This document shows positions 16,091 through 22,623 of a DNA stretch of 22,623 nucleotides, one piece after another. Numbering within the stretch: position 1 is the first letter of the stretch; every line of letters starts with the position of its first letter. The DNA comes from a virus: positions 1 to 22,623 of the IMG/VR virus record IMGVR_UViG_3300009507_000141. The stretch is one strand, 5' to 3'. The notes beneath the pieces are model-generated. The model was given only the letters and a program-made list of their open reading frames with translations. It was not told the DNA's origin and did not search any database. The translations under genes and the position numbers were made by a program.

Positions 16091-17821
16091 TTATCTTTCC
16101 CTATTTTTCATAAAAGAAACTGTAATATAACGTGTTCCTTTAGTAGTAGCACGAGCTCCATGCTTATGTGTTATGTTTCCTGGATGTAAGGTAGCATAAC
16201 CTATTGAATTCTTAACTAATTTTTGTTGTCTTTTAAAATAAGTACCACCACCTTCATATTCATCTAAGTCTGATAGTTGTACTAAACAAGTTAAATCAGA
16301 AGAATCATGGTGTATTGACAAATGACCTTGTGCGTCAGGTACATATTTGGCTAAGAAGTTTTCACATTGTAAATCATCCCAACCCTCTCCTTCAAGACCA
16401 TATATATACACTCCCAATTGCATTACATAGTCTTTTAAAACAGCATTGTATATATCATCCATACCTATCTCAGTTAATAACATATCAGTAGTTGGATAAA
16501 ATTCATGCCGTTTAAATGTCCACTTTTGCGAATGCTCAGCCTCTTCTCGAATCATTTTACAAAAATCTTCAGTAAATAATGGGAATGATAAACAATTATT
16601 AAATGGTTCATCTATAATTAAATCCCATTCCTTGGTTCTTACTGAATATGTTAAGAATTTGCTTTCCCACTCTTTTTTGTTATCCCAATAAGAATATAAT
16701 TCCGGATGTAATTTATCAATATTTTCATTAGTACTTCTTACTTTAAAAGTATGTGCACCAGTTGGTATTTTAATTGAAGTATTTATCATATCAATCCACT
16801 CATTACTTCGAGTTTCCCAATTTTGTTGTCTTGCAAATTTTTCAGCTACATCTAAGTAGTCATATCCATTCTCTTCGATAAACTCATAAGTTGATAAAAA
16901 CGTCGCCTCTTGAATAGTTTCAGAAGTGTCAGCTCTAACTATTGCAGCTTTTCCATTTAGTAATGATTTTAAATTACCAGTATCAGTTGAAATTATTTTA
17001 GTTCTACCCATCATCATTTCAAGGGCTGTAATACAATAAGTTTCATCATAGTTAGATGGGTACATCCAATATTCTGCCGATTTAATCTGTTTATATAAAT
17101 CTGCTGGTGGTAAGTTGCCCAACCATTTTACATCTTGATAAAACATTCTATTTTTATAGTCATTATACCATTCCATAGCATATGGTGGTGATGCGACCCA
17201 TAACGTTAAGTATGGGTTTATTTTTTTTAATGATGGCCATAGTTTAATTAATACTTCAAGTCCTCTATCTGAGGCTGACGTATAAACTATTTTATTTTTA
17301 AAAGTTTCTTGTTCTATTTCATCAAAATCAATAGGGTCAATAGCATTACCTAAAACAAACACTCGTTCTGGATCTAAATTATAGTCCATAATTATATTTT
17401 TTCGTTGGTGTTCGGAAACTGCTATGATTTTTGTTAATCGTGGGTCGTTTAGATAATCTTTACCACCATTTGGTAATTCTTCACCATTATACCAAGGATA
17501 AAACTCCATATTATGCATCCAAAAGTATGATTTTTCATATGTGATATTTAAATCTTCTAATAAGGGTAAATAATTGATATAATTACTTGCGATTACAACA
17601 TCAAAGTAAATGTTACTCTCCAAATTAGCATATGGTATATACTTTACACCATCTGATTCAGATTCTATTACTTCACCTGTAATAGTAACATCATGTCCCA
17701 TAGATTGGAACTTTTCAGCTAATTTTATACTACAATATTCTGACCCACCTATTCCATTATTTAACCAATAATCTTTATTTATGGGTTCTTTATGATACCC
17801 TGTACAAAATAGTATTTTCAT
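16091..17821 (-). CDS. Bifunctional protein: GT4-type glycosyltransferase fused to a PLOD-like lysyl hydroxylase
   Basis: A 576-residue two-domain protein. Residues 1 to about 350 are a GT-B glycosyltransferase: MKILFCTGY start, GIGGSEYCSIKLAE (donor-side loop), YTSASDRGLEVLIKLWP, and the EX7E motif at E260/E268 in YDETYCITALEM. Residues about 410-576 match the catalytic domain of animal procollagen lysyl hydroxylases along their length: PTTDMLLTEIGM (animal PTIDIHMNQIGF), HHDSSDLTCLVQL, DEYEGGGTYFKR, LHPGNITHKHG, TTKGTRYITVSF. Iron ligands would be H504, D506 and H554, with R564 binding 2-oxoglutarate; the H554 to R564 spacing equals that in PLOD. Expected reactions are hydroxylation of Lys and sugar transfer, most simply to the collagen-like product upstream; substrate is inferred. 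GGAG in the end of the preceding gene and a one-base gap show coupling. Confidence 0.9.
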   Translation of the reverse strand: MKILFCTGYHKEPINKDYWLNNGIGGSEYCSIKLAEKFQSMGHDVTITGEVIESESDGVKYIPYANLESNIYFDVVIASNYINYLPLLEDLNITYEKSYFWMHNMEFYPWYNGEELPNGGKDYLNDPRLTKIIAVSEHQRKNIIMDYNLDPERVFVLGNAIDPIDFDEIEQETFKNKIVYTSASDRGLEVLIKLWPSLKKINPYLTLWVASPPYAMEWYNDYKNRMFYQDVKWLGNLPPADLYKQIKSAEYWMYPSNYDETYCITALEMMMGRTKIISTDTGNLKSLLNGKAAIVRADTSETIQEATFLSTYEFIEENGYDYLDVAEKFARQQNWETRSNEWIDMINTSIKIPTGAHTFKVRSTNENIDKLHPELYSYWDNKKEWESKFLTYSVRTKEWDLIIDEPFNNCLSFPLFTEDFCKMIREEAEHSQKWTFKRHEFYPTTDMLLTEIGMDDIYNAVLKDYVMQLGVYIYGLEGEGWDDLQCENFLAKYVPDAQGHLSIHHDSSDLTCLVQLSDLDEYEGGGTYFKRQQKLVKNSIGYATLHPGNITHKHGARATTKGTRYITVSFMKNRER

Positions 17822-17822
17822 A

Positions 17823-19115
17823 TTACTCCACTATATAATTTAAAACTTCTTCTTTATTTCCATAACGTGTTCTATCCATCCATGATTGTAGTTTGTATGA
17901 ACTACCATCGTCATCATTCCAATTCCAATCAAACCCACCTAACTCACTAATACGTTCGTGAATAGAAGTATCGTAGTAATCTCGAATTAATCGGGCTCTT
18001 CTGTTAATATCAACTCTATTATTGTCAACAGTAGAGTCACCATTATTATATTGTACATACAACATTTTTTTAAGATGAATAAACTTTGTTTCTAAAAATG
18101 TTTTTAGAATTAATTCATAATCATCAGCTACTGATATATTACGATTGTGTCCACCTACTTTATGATAAGTATCACGATTCCAAATACGACAATGATTAGG
18201 CATTCCAATATTAAATCTAATTGTTTTTGGATTTATATCAGGATAGTGATGGGTTAACCATGATTTACCATCAGCCTCTACCCAAGTGTGACCAGCATAT
18301 GCCCATGCAAATCGATTGTCAGTATGTTGATACCAATCATCACCAATATGACCATACACTCGTGGTGAGTCGTCTTTTTCAACCTCAGTTACATCAGTAT
18401 ATATAAACCCAGCGTCTGGATATTGCTTACTAGCATTAAGTACGTCTTCCAAACAAGTAGAAATTAACCAATCATCATGGTCTAATTCAAATAACCACTC
18501 ACCATTACACATCATAGCTGCTCTGTGTTTGGCTTCTCCTACATTTCCTGATGTAGTTGGTGTAATTCTATGTATATGTACTCTATAATCTTGACTAGCT
18601 ATATCTTCTAAGTAATCCCAAGTAGTATTATCACCAATTGGTGAATCATCTACAACTACCCATTCCCAATTTTCATAGGTTTGGTTAACTAAACTCTCGT
18701 ATGTTCTAAATATTCGTTCGTTAGTTTTATATGTTGGTGTAAAGATTGATAGTATGGGATTATCCACATCTCTGTAAATATTATTTATATTACATGACCA
18801 AAATGTAGACTGACATACTACATCATTAGCTAAAACATTGTCAGATGGAGCAGTATCATATGATATTATCTTACTTGATACCATAGTGTGGTGGTCAAGT
18901 TTTAAAATATCAGTTTGATGAGTATAATCACCAATAGTCATAACTATATCGGGATTATGTTCTGCTAAATGTTTTTTAAATCCATCTGAAGACTCATATG
19001 AATATAAAATTACACTTTCTTGTAAGTCTTCTTCGAAATAAATGTCAGATTTAAGTGATATTTTTCCAAATCTATTCCATCCATATATTAACGCTGTAGG
19101 TAATTTTGTTTTCAT
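17823..19115 (-). CDS. GT2-family glycosyltransferase with an N-terminal extension
   Basis: A 430-residue protein. Residues 1 to about 120 are a separate domain with no motif I recognise, ending before DNPILSIFTPTYKTNERIF, the first strand of a GT-A fold. LVNQTYENWEWVVVDDSP follows (nucleotide-sugar binding), then ELDHDDWL with the DxD at D212/D214 for metal-sugar binding, and VADDYELILK with D331/D332 where the catalytic base is expected. A Trp- and Asp-rich tail ends the protein. GT2 enzymes transfer a sugar from a nucleotide donor; acceptor and donor cannot be read from the sequence. Six bases separate it from the oxygenase gene, and it is coupled to the GT4 fusion, so it likely acts in the same modification pathway, for example adding a second sugar. 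Confidence 0.92.
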   Translation of the reverse strand: MKTKLPTALIYGWNRFGKISLKSDIYFEEDLQESVILYSYESSDGFKKHLAEHNPDIVMTIGDYTHQTDILKLDHHTMVSSKIISYDTAPSDNVLANDVVCQSTFWSCNINNIYRDVDNPILSIFTPTYKTNERIFRTYESLVNQTYENWEWVVVDDSPIGDNTTWDYLEDIASQDYRVHIHRITPTTSGNVGEAKHRAAMMCNGEWLFELDHDDWLISTCLEDVLNASKQYPDAGFIYTDVTEVEKDDSPRVYGHIGDDWYQHTDNRFAWAYAGHTWVEADGKSWLTHHYPDINPKTIRFNIGMPNHCRIWNRDTYHKVGGHNRNISVADDYELILKTFLETKFIHLKKMLYVQYNNGDSTVDNNRVDINRRARLIRDYYDTSIHERISELGGFDWNWNDDDGSSYKLQSWMDRTRYGNKEEVLNYIVE

Positions 19116-19121
19116 ACATTA

Positions 19122-19724
19122 TTATCTATAAGGTTCACCACCTACCCATAATACAAATGATTTTCTAATACCTTTTGAGACAGGGGTAACTCTATGTAAA
19201 TAAAAAGATGGAAATATCACAGCAGCTCCTTGAACTCGTGGTGCTGTTAATTGTCTACCTATATTAAATTGTAAATCACCATTATCATATTCAGAAGGGT
19301 CTGATAATTGTACTGTTACTGAGATTTTACGTTGATTTTGGATTTCTGTTCCACAATCCATGTGCCAATTGTAACCACCTTCTTGAGTTCCGTAATATTC
19401 TGTATATTGGATTTGCTCATTCATGGTAGATAGGTCAAACTTCCACATTTCATTATTAGCTTGAATAATCATATCATGAAGTTTAGAATAAACCCATCTC
19501 CATTGTTTATTTTGTGGACACCATTTTATTCGTGATTTTCTATATTCAGATATTTTTGATTCGTCACCTTCACCAGTTACAGCATCTTGAAATGGTAATT
19601 CTTTGGTCATTGACTCTATAATTGTAAGTTCTTCTTTTGAAAACCCATTTTTGAACCAATAATAATCTGTATAGTTTACGTCATCTCGGGAAGACGACCT
19701 ATTAAATCCGTATTTTTCTAACAT
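19122..19724 (-). CDS. 2-oxoglutarate/Fe(II) oxygenase, prolyl-hydroxylase (PKHD) type
   Basis: A 200-residue single-domain enzyme. The double-stranded beta-helix core carries NWHMDCGT (iron ligands H121 and D123), RKISVTVQLSDPSEYDNGDL, then GAAVIFPSFYLHRVTPVSKG with H177 as third ligand and R187 for 2-oxoglutarate, ten residues later. This resembles PiuC/YbiX-type PKHD hydroxylases and the prolyl hydroxylase superfamily; phages of marine bacteria often carry such enzymes near tail fibre genes. It is the first gene after the collagen-like gene, separated by 39 bases, so the collagen is the obvious candidate substrate. Residue preference (Pro, Lys or Asn) cannot be deduced. No clear ribosome binding site; TATTTATA is 20 bases upstream of ATG. 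Confidence 0.9.
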   Translation of the reverse strand: MLEKYGFNRSSSRDDVNYTDYYWFKNGFSKEELTIIESMTKELPFQDAVTGEGDESKISEYRKSRIKWCPQNKQWRWVYSKLHDMIIQANNEMWKFDLSTMNEQIQYTEYYGTQEGGYNWHMDCGTEIQNQRKISVTVQLSDPSEYDNGDLQFNIGRQLTAPRVQGAAVIFPSFYLHRVTPVSKGIRKSFVLWVGGEPYR

Positions 19725-19744
19725 AACTAATTATTTGATTTATA

Positions 19745-19752
19745 TATAAATA
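19745..19752 (-). promoter_or_regulatory. TATTTATA element upstream of the oxygenase gene
   Basis: Coding-strand TATTTATA lies 20 bases before the oxygenase ATG, just after the collagen gene stop. The next bases form TATATAAATC, so a near-consensus T4 late motif in the sense direction overlaps it. Either could start a transcript for the modification cassette. Confidence 0.4.
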
Positions 19753-19763
19753 TTAAAATGTTT

Positions 19764-22622
19764 TTAATAAAAACTACCAGAATGGAATGTTCTTACAATA
19801 TATACTGCATCACCACTTGACCACCCATTAGGTTTGAACATAAGTTTTTGTCCAACTACATCAAAATAACCACCACCACTTATTACATTACCCTTTTCAC
19901 CAAGAGTTCCTTTAGTTCCAGTAAGTCCCTTGTTTCCAGTAGCAGCTGTTGCGCCTGTTACACCTTTAGCACCTTGAGCTCCTTGGTCTCCACTTAAACC
20001 ATTTGCACCTGCAGCACCAGTATTTCCTTTTATACCCTTTGTACCTTTTGAACCTTGAGCGCCTGTATCTCCCGTCGCACCTGTACTACCTTTTACACCT
20101 TTTGTACCTTGAGCACCTTGAGCGCCTGTATTACCAGCATCACCTGTATTACCTTTTGTTCCTGTAGCTCCCTTAGCACCTTGAGCTCCTAAGTTTCCAG
20201 CATTACCCTTTTCACCTTGATTTCCACTAGCACCCTTTTCACCTTGAGGGCCTGTATCTCCTGCTGAACCAGTGTTACCTTTTATACCCTTTGTACCTTT
20301 TGAACCTTGAGCACCTTGATTACCAGCATCACCTGTGTTACCTTTTATACCTTTTGAACCTTTTGAACCTTGAGCACCTTGATTACCATCGTTACCTGTG
20401 TTACCTTTTATACCCTTTGTACCTTTTGAACCTTGAGCACCTTCGTTTCCAGCAGCACCAATATTTCCTTTTATACCTTTTGTACCCTTTGAACCTTGAG
20501 CACCTTCGTTTCCAGCAGCACCAGTATTTCCTTTTATACCTTTTGTACCTTTTGAACCTTGAGCGCCTGTATTACCATCGTTACCTGTGTTACCCTTTAT
20601 ACCCTTTGTACCCTTACTACCTTGAGCACCTTGATTACCATCGTTACCTGTGTTACCTTTTATACCCTTAGCACCTTTAGCACCTTGAGCACCTGTATTA
20701 CCATCATTACCAACTGACCCTGTATTACCAGTATTTCCTTTTGAACCTTGAGCTCCTTCATTACCAATATCACCAGTATTTCCTTTACTACCCGTAGCAC
20801 CACCACCACCTTGAGGGCCTGTATTTCCTGCTGCACCTGTGTTACCAACAGCACCAGTTGCACCACCACCGCCTTGAGGGCCTGTATTACCACTAGCTCC
20901 TTGTAGACCTGTTGAACCTTGTGCACCTTGAGGGCCTGTATTTCCAGCTGCCCCTGTATTTCCTTTATCACCCTTAGCACCTTGTCCACCTTGAGGCCCT
21001 GTATTTCCTGCAGCACCTGTTGAACCTAAATTACCCTTATTTCCTAAAGAACCTTTATTTCCAGCTGAACCTGTGTTTCCTTTATCACCTTTAACACCTT
21101 GAGCACCTTGAGGGCCTGTATTTCCAGCTGCCCCAGTATTTCCTTTGTCACCTTTAGCACCCTGCCCACCTTGAGGACCTGTGTTTCCAGCAGAACCAGT
21201 ATTTCCTTGGTTACCTTTATTTCCTAAAGAACCTTTATTTCCAGCTGACCCAGTATTTCCTTTATCACCTTTAGCACCTTGTCCACCTTGAGGGCCTGTG
21301 TTTCCAGCTGAACCTGTATTTCCTTTTAACCCTTTTGTACCCTTTGAACCTTGAGCGCCTGTATTACCACTAGCACCAGTATTTCCTTTATTACCTTTAG
21401 CACCTTGTCCACCTTGAGGGCCTGTGTTTCCAGCAGCTCCACCCGAACCAGTATTTCCTTGGTTACCTTTTGAACCTTGTGCGCCTTGGTTTCCAGCATT
21501 ACCTGTGTTTCCTTTTGGGCCTTTAGCACCTTGTCCACCTTGAGGGCCTGTGTTTCCAGCTGACCCAATATTTCCTTTATCACCTTTAGCACCTTGTCCA
21601 CCTTGAGGGCCTGTGTTTCCAGCTGAACCTGTATTTCCTTTATCACCTTTAGCACCTTGTCCACCTTGAGGGCCTGTGTTACCAGCCGCACCTGTCGAAC
21701 CTACGTTACCCTTATTTCCTAAAGAACCTTTATTTCCAGCATTACCTGTATTTCCTTTTGGGCCTTTAGCACCTTGAGCACCTGTTGAACCTTTATTTCC
21801 AGCATTACCTGTATTTCCTTTATCACCTTTAGCACCCTGCCCACCTTGAGGACCTGTGTTTCCAGCATTACCTGTGTTTCCTTTATCGCCTTTAGCACCT
21901 TGAGCACCTGTTGAACCTTGATTACCAGCTGCCCCAGTATTTCCTTTATCGCCTTTAGCACCTTGAGCACCTGTTGAACCTTGATTACCAGCTGCCCCAG
22001 TATTTCCTTTATCGCCTTTAGCACCTTGAGCTCCTGTTGAACCTTGATTACCAGCTGCCCCAGTATTTCCTTTATCACCTTTAGCACCTTGAGCACCTGT
22101 TGAACCTTGGTTTCCAGCATTACCTGTGTTTCCTTTTGGGCCTTTAGCACCTTGAGCACCTGTTGAACCTTTATTTCCAGCATTACCTGTATTTCCTTTT
22201 GGGCCTTTAGCACCTTGTCCACCTTGAGGGCCTGTATCTCCTGCTGAACCTGTATTTCCTTTATCACCTTTAGCACCTTGAGCACCTGTTGAACCTTGGT
22301 CACCAGCTGCCCCAGTAGGACCTGTATTTCCTGTATTTCCTTTAGCACCCGTTGCACCTTTAGCCCCAGCATGACCTGTGTTTCCTTTAGGACTTGCTCC
22401 TTGTGCACCTGTTGAACCTTTAGCCCCAGCATGACCTTTAGGGCCGGTTGGATTTGCCCCTTGAGCACCTTGAGGGCCTGTAGCCCCAGCATGACCTTTA
22501 GCTCCTTGAGGACTTGCCCCTTGAGCACCTTGAGGGCCTGTAGCCCCAGCATGACCTTTAGCTCCTTGAGGACTTGCCCCTTGAGCACCTTGAGGGCCTG
22601 TAGCCCCAGCATGACCTTTAGG
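19764..22622 (-). CDS. Collagen-like repeat protein, probable fibre (5' end outside the window)
   Basis: The frame is open from the right edge to TAA at 19764-19766: 952 residues without an internal stop. From 22622 to 19890 it is a run of about 305 Gly-X-Y triplets, typically GAKGDKGNTGAAGNQGSTG. Pro is found in X (GPQ, GPK, GPT), while Lys in the stretches I translated is in Y (GAK, GDK, GSK, GIK, GNK). The run is broken by four single-residue losses near the right edge and one Gly to Ala change (19944-19946). The last 41 residues (NVISGGGYFDVVGQKLMF to HSGSFY) are non-collagenous and may form a trimer cap. Phage collagen-like proteins usually form triple-helical rods in fibres. At about 0.29 nm per residue the visible rod would be over 250 nm if fully helical. 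Other open frames over this region are composition artefacts. Confidence 0.93.
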   Translation of the reverse strand, partial: PKGHAGATGPQGAQGASPQGAKGHAGATGPQGAQGASPQGAKGHAGATGPQGAQGANPTGPKGHAGAKGSTGAQGASPKGNTGHAGAKGATGAKGNTGNTGPTGAAGDQGSTGAQGAKGDKGNTGSAGDTGPQGGQGAKGPKGNTGNAGNKGSTGAQGAKGPKGNTGNAGNQGSTGAQGAKGDKGNTGAAGNQGSTGAQGAKGDKGNTGAAGNQGSTGAQGAKGDKGNTGAAGNQGSTGAQGAKGDKGNTGNAGNTGPQGGQGAKGDKGNTGNAGNKGSTGAQGAKGPKGNTGNAGNKGSLGNKGNVGSTGAAGNTGPQGGQGAKGDKGNTGSAGNTGPQGGQGAKGDKGNIGSAGNTGPQGGQGAKGPKGNTGNAGNQGAQGSKGNQGNTGSGGAAGNTGPQGGQGAKGNKGNTGASGNTGAQGSKGTKGLKGNTGSAGNTGPQGGQGAKGDKGNTGSAGNKGSLGNKGNQGNTGSAGNTGPQGGQGAKGDKGNTGAAGNTGPQGAQGVKGDKGNTGSAGNKGSLGNKGNLGSTGAAGNTGPQGGQGAKGDKGNTGAAGNTGPQGAQGSTGLQGASGNTGPQGGGGATGAVGNTGAAGNTGPQGGGGATGSKGNTGDIGNEGAQGSKGNTGNTGSVGNDGNTGAQGAKGAKGIKGNTGNDGNQGAQGSKGTKGIKGNTGNDGNTGAQGSKGTKGIKGNTGAAGNEGAQGSKGTKGIKGNIGAAGNEGAQGSKGTKGIKGNTGNDGNQGAQGSKGSKGIKGNTGDAGNQGAQGSKGTKGIKGNTGSAGDTGPQGEKGASGNQGEKGNAGNLGAQGAKGATGTKGNTGDAGNTGAQGAQGTKGVKGSTGATGDTGAQGSKGTKGIKGNTGAAGANGLSGDQGAQGAKGVTGATAATGNKGLTGTKGTLGEKGNVISGGGYFDVVGQKLMFKPNGWSSGDAVYIVRTFHSGSFY
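20278..20718 (-). repeat. Seven 63-bp repeats in the collagen gene, Lys-rich subtype
   Basis: Units start every 63 bp (20278, 20341, 20404, 20467, 20530, 20593, 20656) and encode 21 residues, seven Gly-X-Y triplets. Most units contain three successive Y-position lysines (GSK GTK GIK); individual units vary, for example GSK replaced by GAK or a Ser variant. Neighbouring units differ mainly at the GNT/GDA/GNQ triplets. Confidence 0.85.
21895..22090 (-). repeat. Three near-identical 63-bp repeats in the collagen gene
   Basis: About three consecutive units encode GAKGDKGNTGAAGNQGSTG plus AQ, differing by only a few silent bases. Such near-identity indicates recent duplication or gene conversion, while the flanking units of the same period are more diverged. 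Confidence 0.85.
22386..22622 (-). repeat. 60-bp repeats with a regular collagen interruption
   Basis: The unit is 20 residues (GHAGATGPQGAQGASPQGAK): six Gly-X-Y triplets plus a two-residue remnant, so each unit has lost one Gly. The interruption reads GASPKG, GANPTG, GASPQG and GASPQG, with the first Gly codons at 22400, 22460, 22520 and 22580, exactly 60 bp apart. The last two units are identical at DNA level and the array continues beyond the window. Confidence 0.9.
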
Positions 22623-22623
22623 G

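Noticed and set aside
18782-18789. A coding-strand TATAAATA, the exact T4 late promoter motif
   Set aside because: It lies inside the GT2 gene, far from any start codon; in AT-rich DNA one such copy is expected by chance.
19944-19946. Gly to Ala change in the collagen repeat as a sign of a broken gene
   Set aside because: The reading frame and the Gly-X-Y register continue unchanged on both sides, so it is a single tolerated interruption close to the C-terminal cap.
20291-22612. Several long open frames (for example plus 20291-20671 and minus 21719-22612) rich in Leu, Lys and Gln or Tyr and Leu
   Set aside because: They are out-of-frame readings of the 9-bp and 63-bp collagen repeats. The minus frame ending at 19764 gives continuous Gly-X-Y and ends in a sensible non-repeat tail; the others have no ribosome binding site and lack any natural composition.
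20278-22622. Regular repeats resembling a CRISPR array
   Set aside because: The 60-63 bp units are contiguous, without unique spacers, and encode in-frame Gly-X-Y triplets.

Overview
This window looks like the late virion-assembly region of an AT-rich, T4-related contractile-tailed phage (myovirus), probably marine. Every gene I can support lies on the minus strand, so the operon reads from high to low coordinates. The order of neck proteins (gp13-, gp14-, gp15-like), tail sheath (gp18-like), tail tube (gp19-like), tail chaperone, tape measure and baseplate proteins is diagnostic. There are no tRNAs, no photosynthesis genes and no integrase. The host cannot be named from this window. Several genes have clear Shine-Dalgarno sequences (AGGAG).

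Layout in transcription order: (1) 22622 to 19764 is a collagen-like protein of about 305 Gly-X-Y triplets with a 41-residue C-terminal cap; its 5' end lies outside the window. (2) 19724 to 16091 is a modification cassette: a stand-alone 2-oxoglutarate/Fe(II) oxygenase, a GT2 glycosyltransferase, and a fusion of a GT4-type glycosyltransferase with a domain strikingly like animal procollagen lysyl hydroxylase (PLOD). (3) 16053 to 13197 holds the neck and tail-completion proteins and a small coiled-coil protein. (4) 13125 to 10187 holds sheath and tube, closed by a strong intrinsic terminator. (5) 10034 to 8963 is a probable tail-assembly chaperone pair joined by a frameshift at a run of seven T, closed by a second terminator. 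(6) 8899 to 1 holds a small basic protein, the tape measure, a repeat-bearing baseplate protein, a LysM protein, a hub protein, a virion-associated unknown and the start of one more gene.

The most interesting system is the collagen cassette. A phage collagen whose lysines, in every stretch I translated, fall in the Y position (X-Lys-Gly, the lysyl hydroxylase acceptor) is followed by a PLOD-like lysyl hydroxylase fused to a glycosyltransferase, plus a second oxygenase and a second glycosyltransferase. This is the gene set expected for a phage-encoded pathway that hydroxylates collagen lysines and glycosylates the products, analogous to animal LH3 and to the lysyl hydroxylase/glycosyltransferase of mimivirus. 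The substrate link is inferred from gene order and sequence motifs.

Other points of interest are a candidate +1 or -2 programmed frameshift, a recurrent TATTTATA element upstream of genes that have a spacer (the reverse complement of the T4 late promoter), and three different in-frame tandem repeat systems in three structural proteins.
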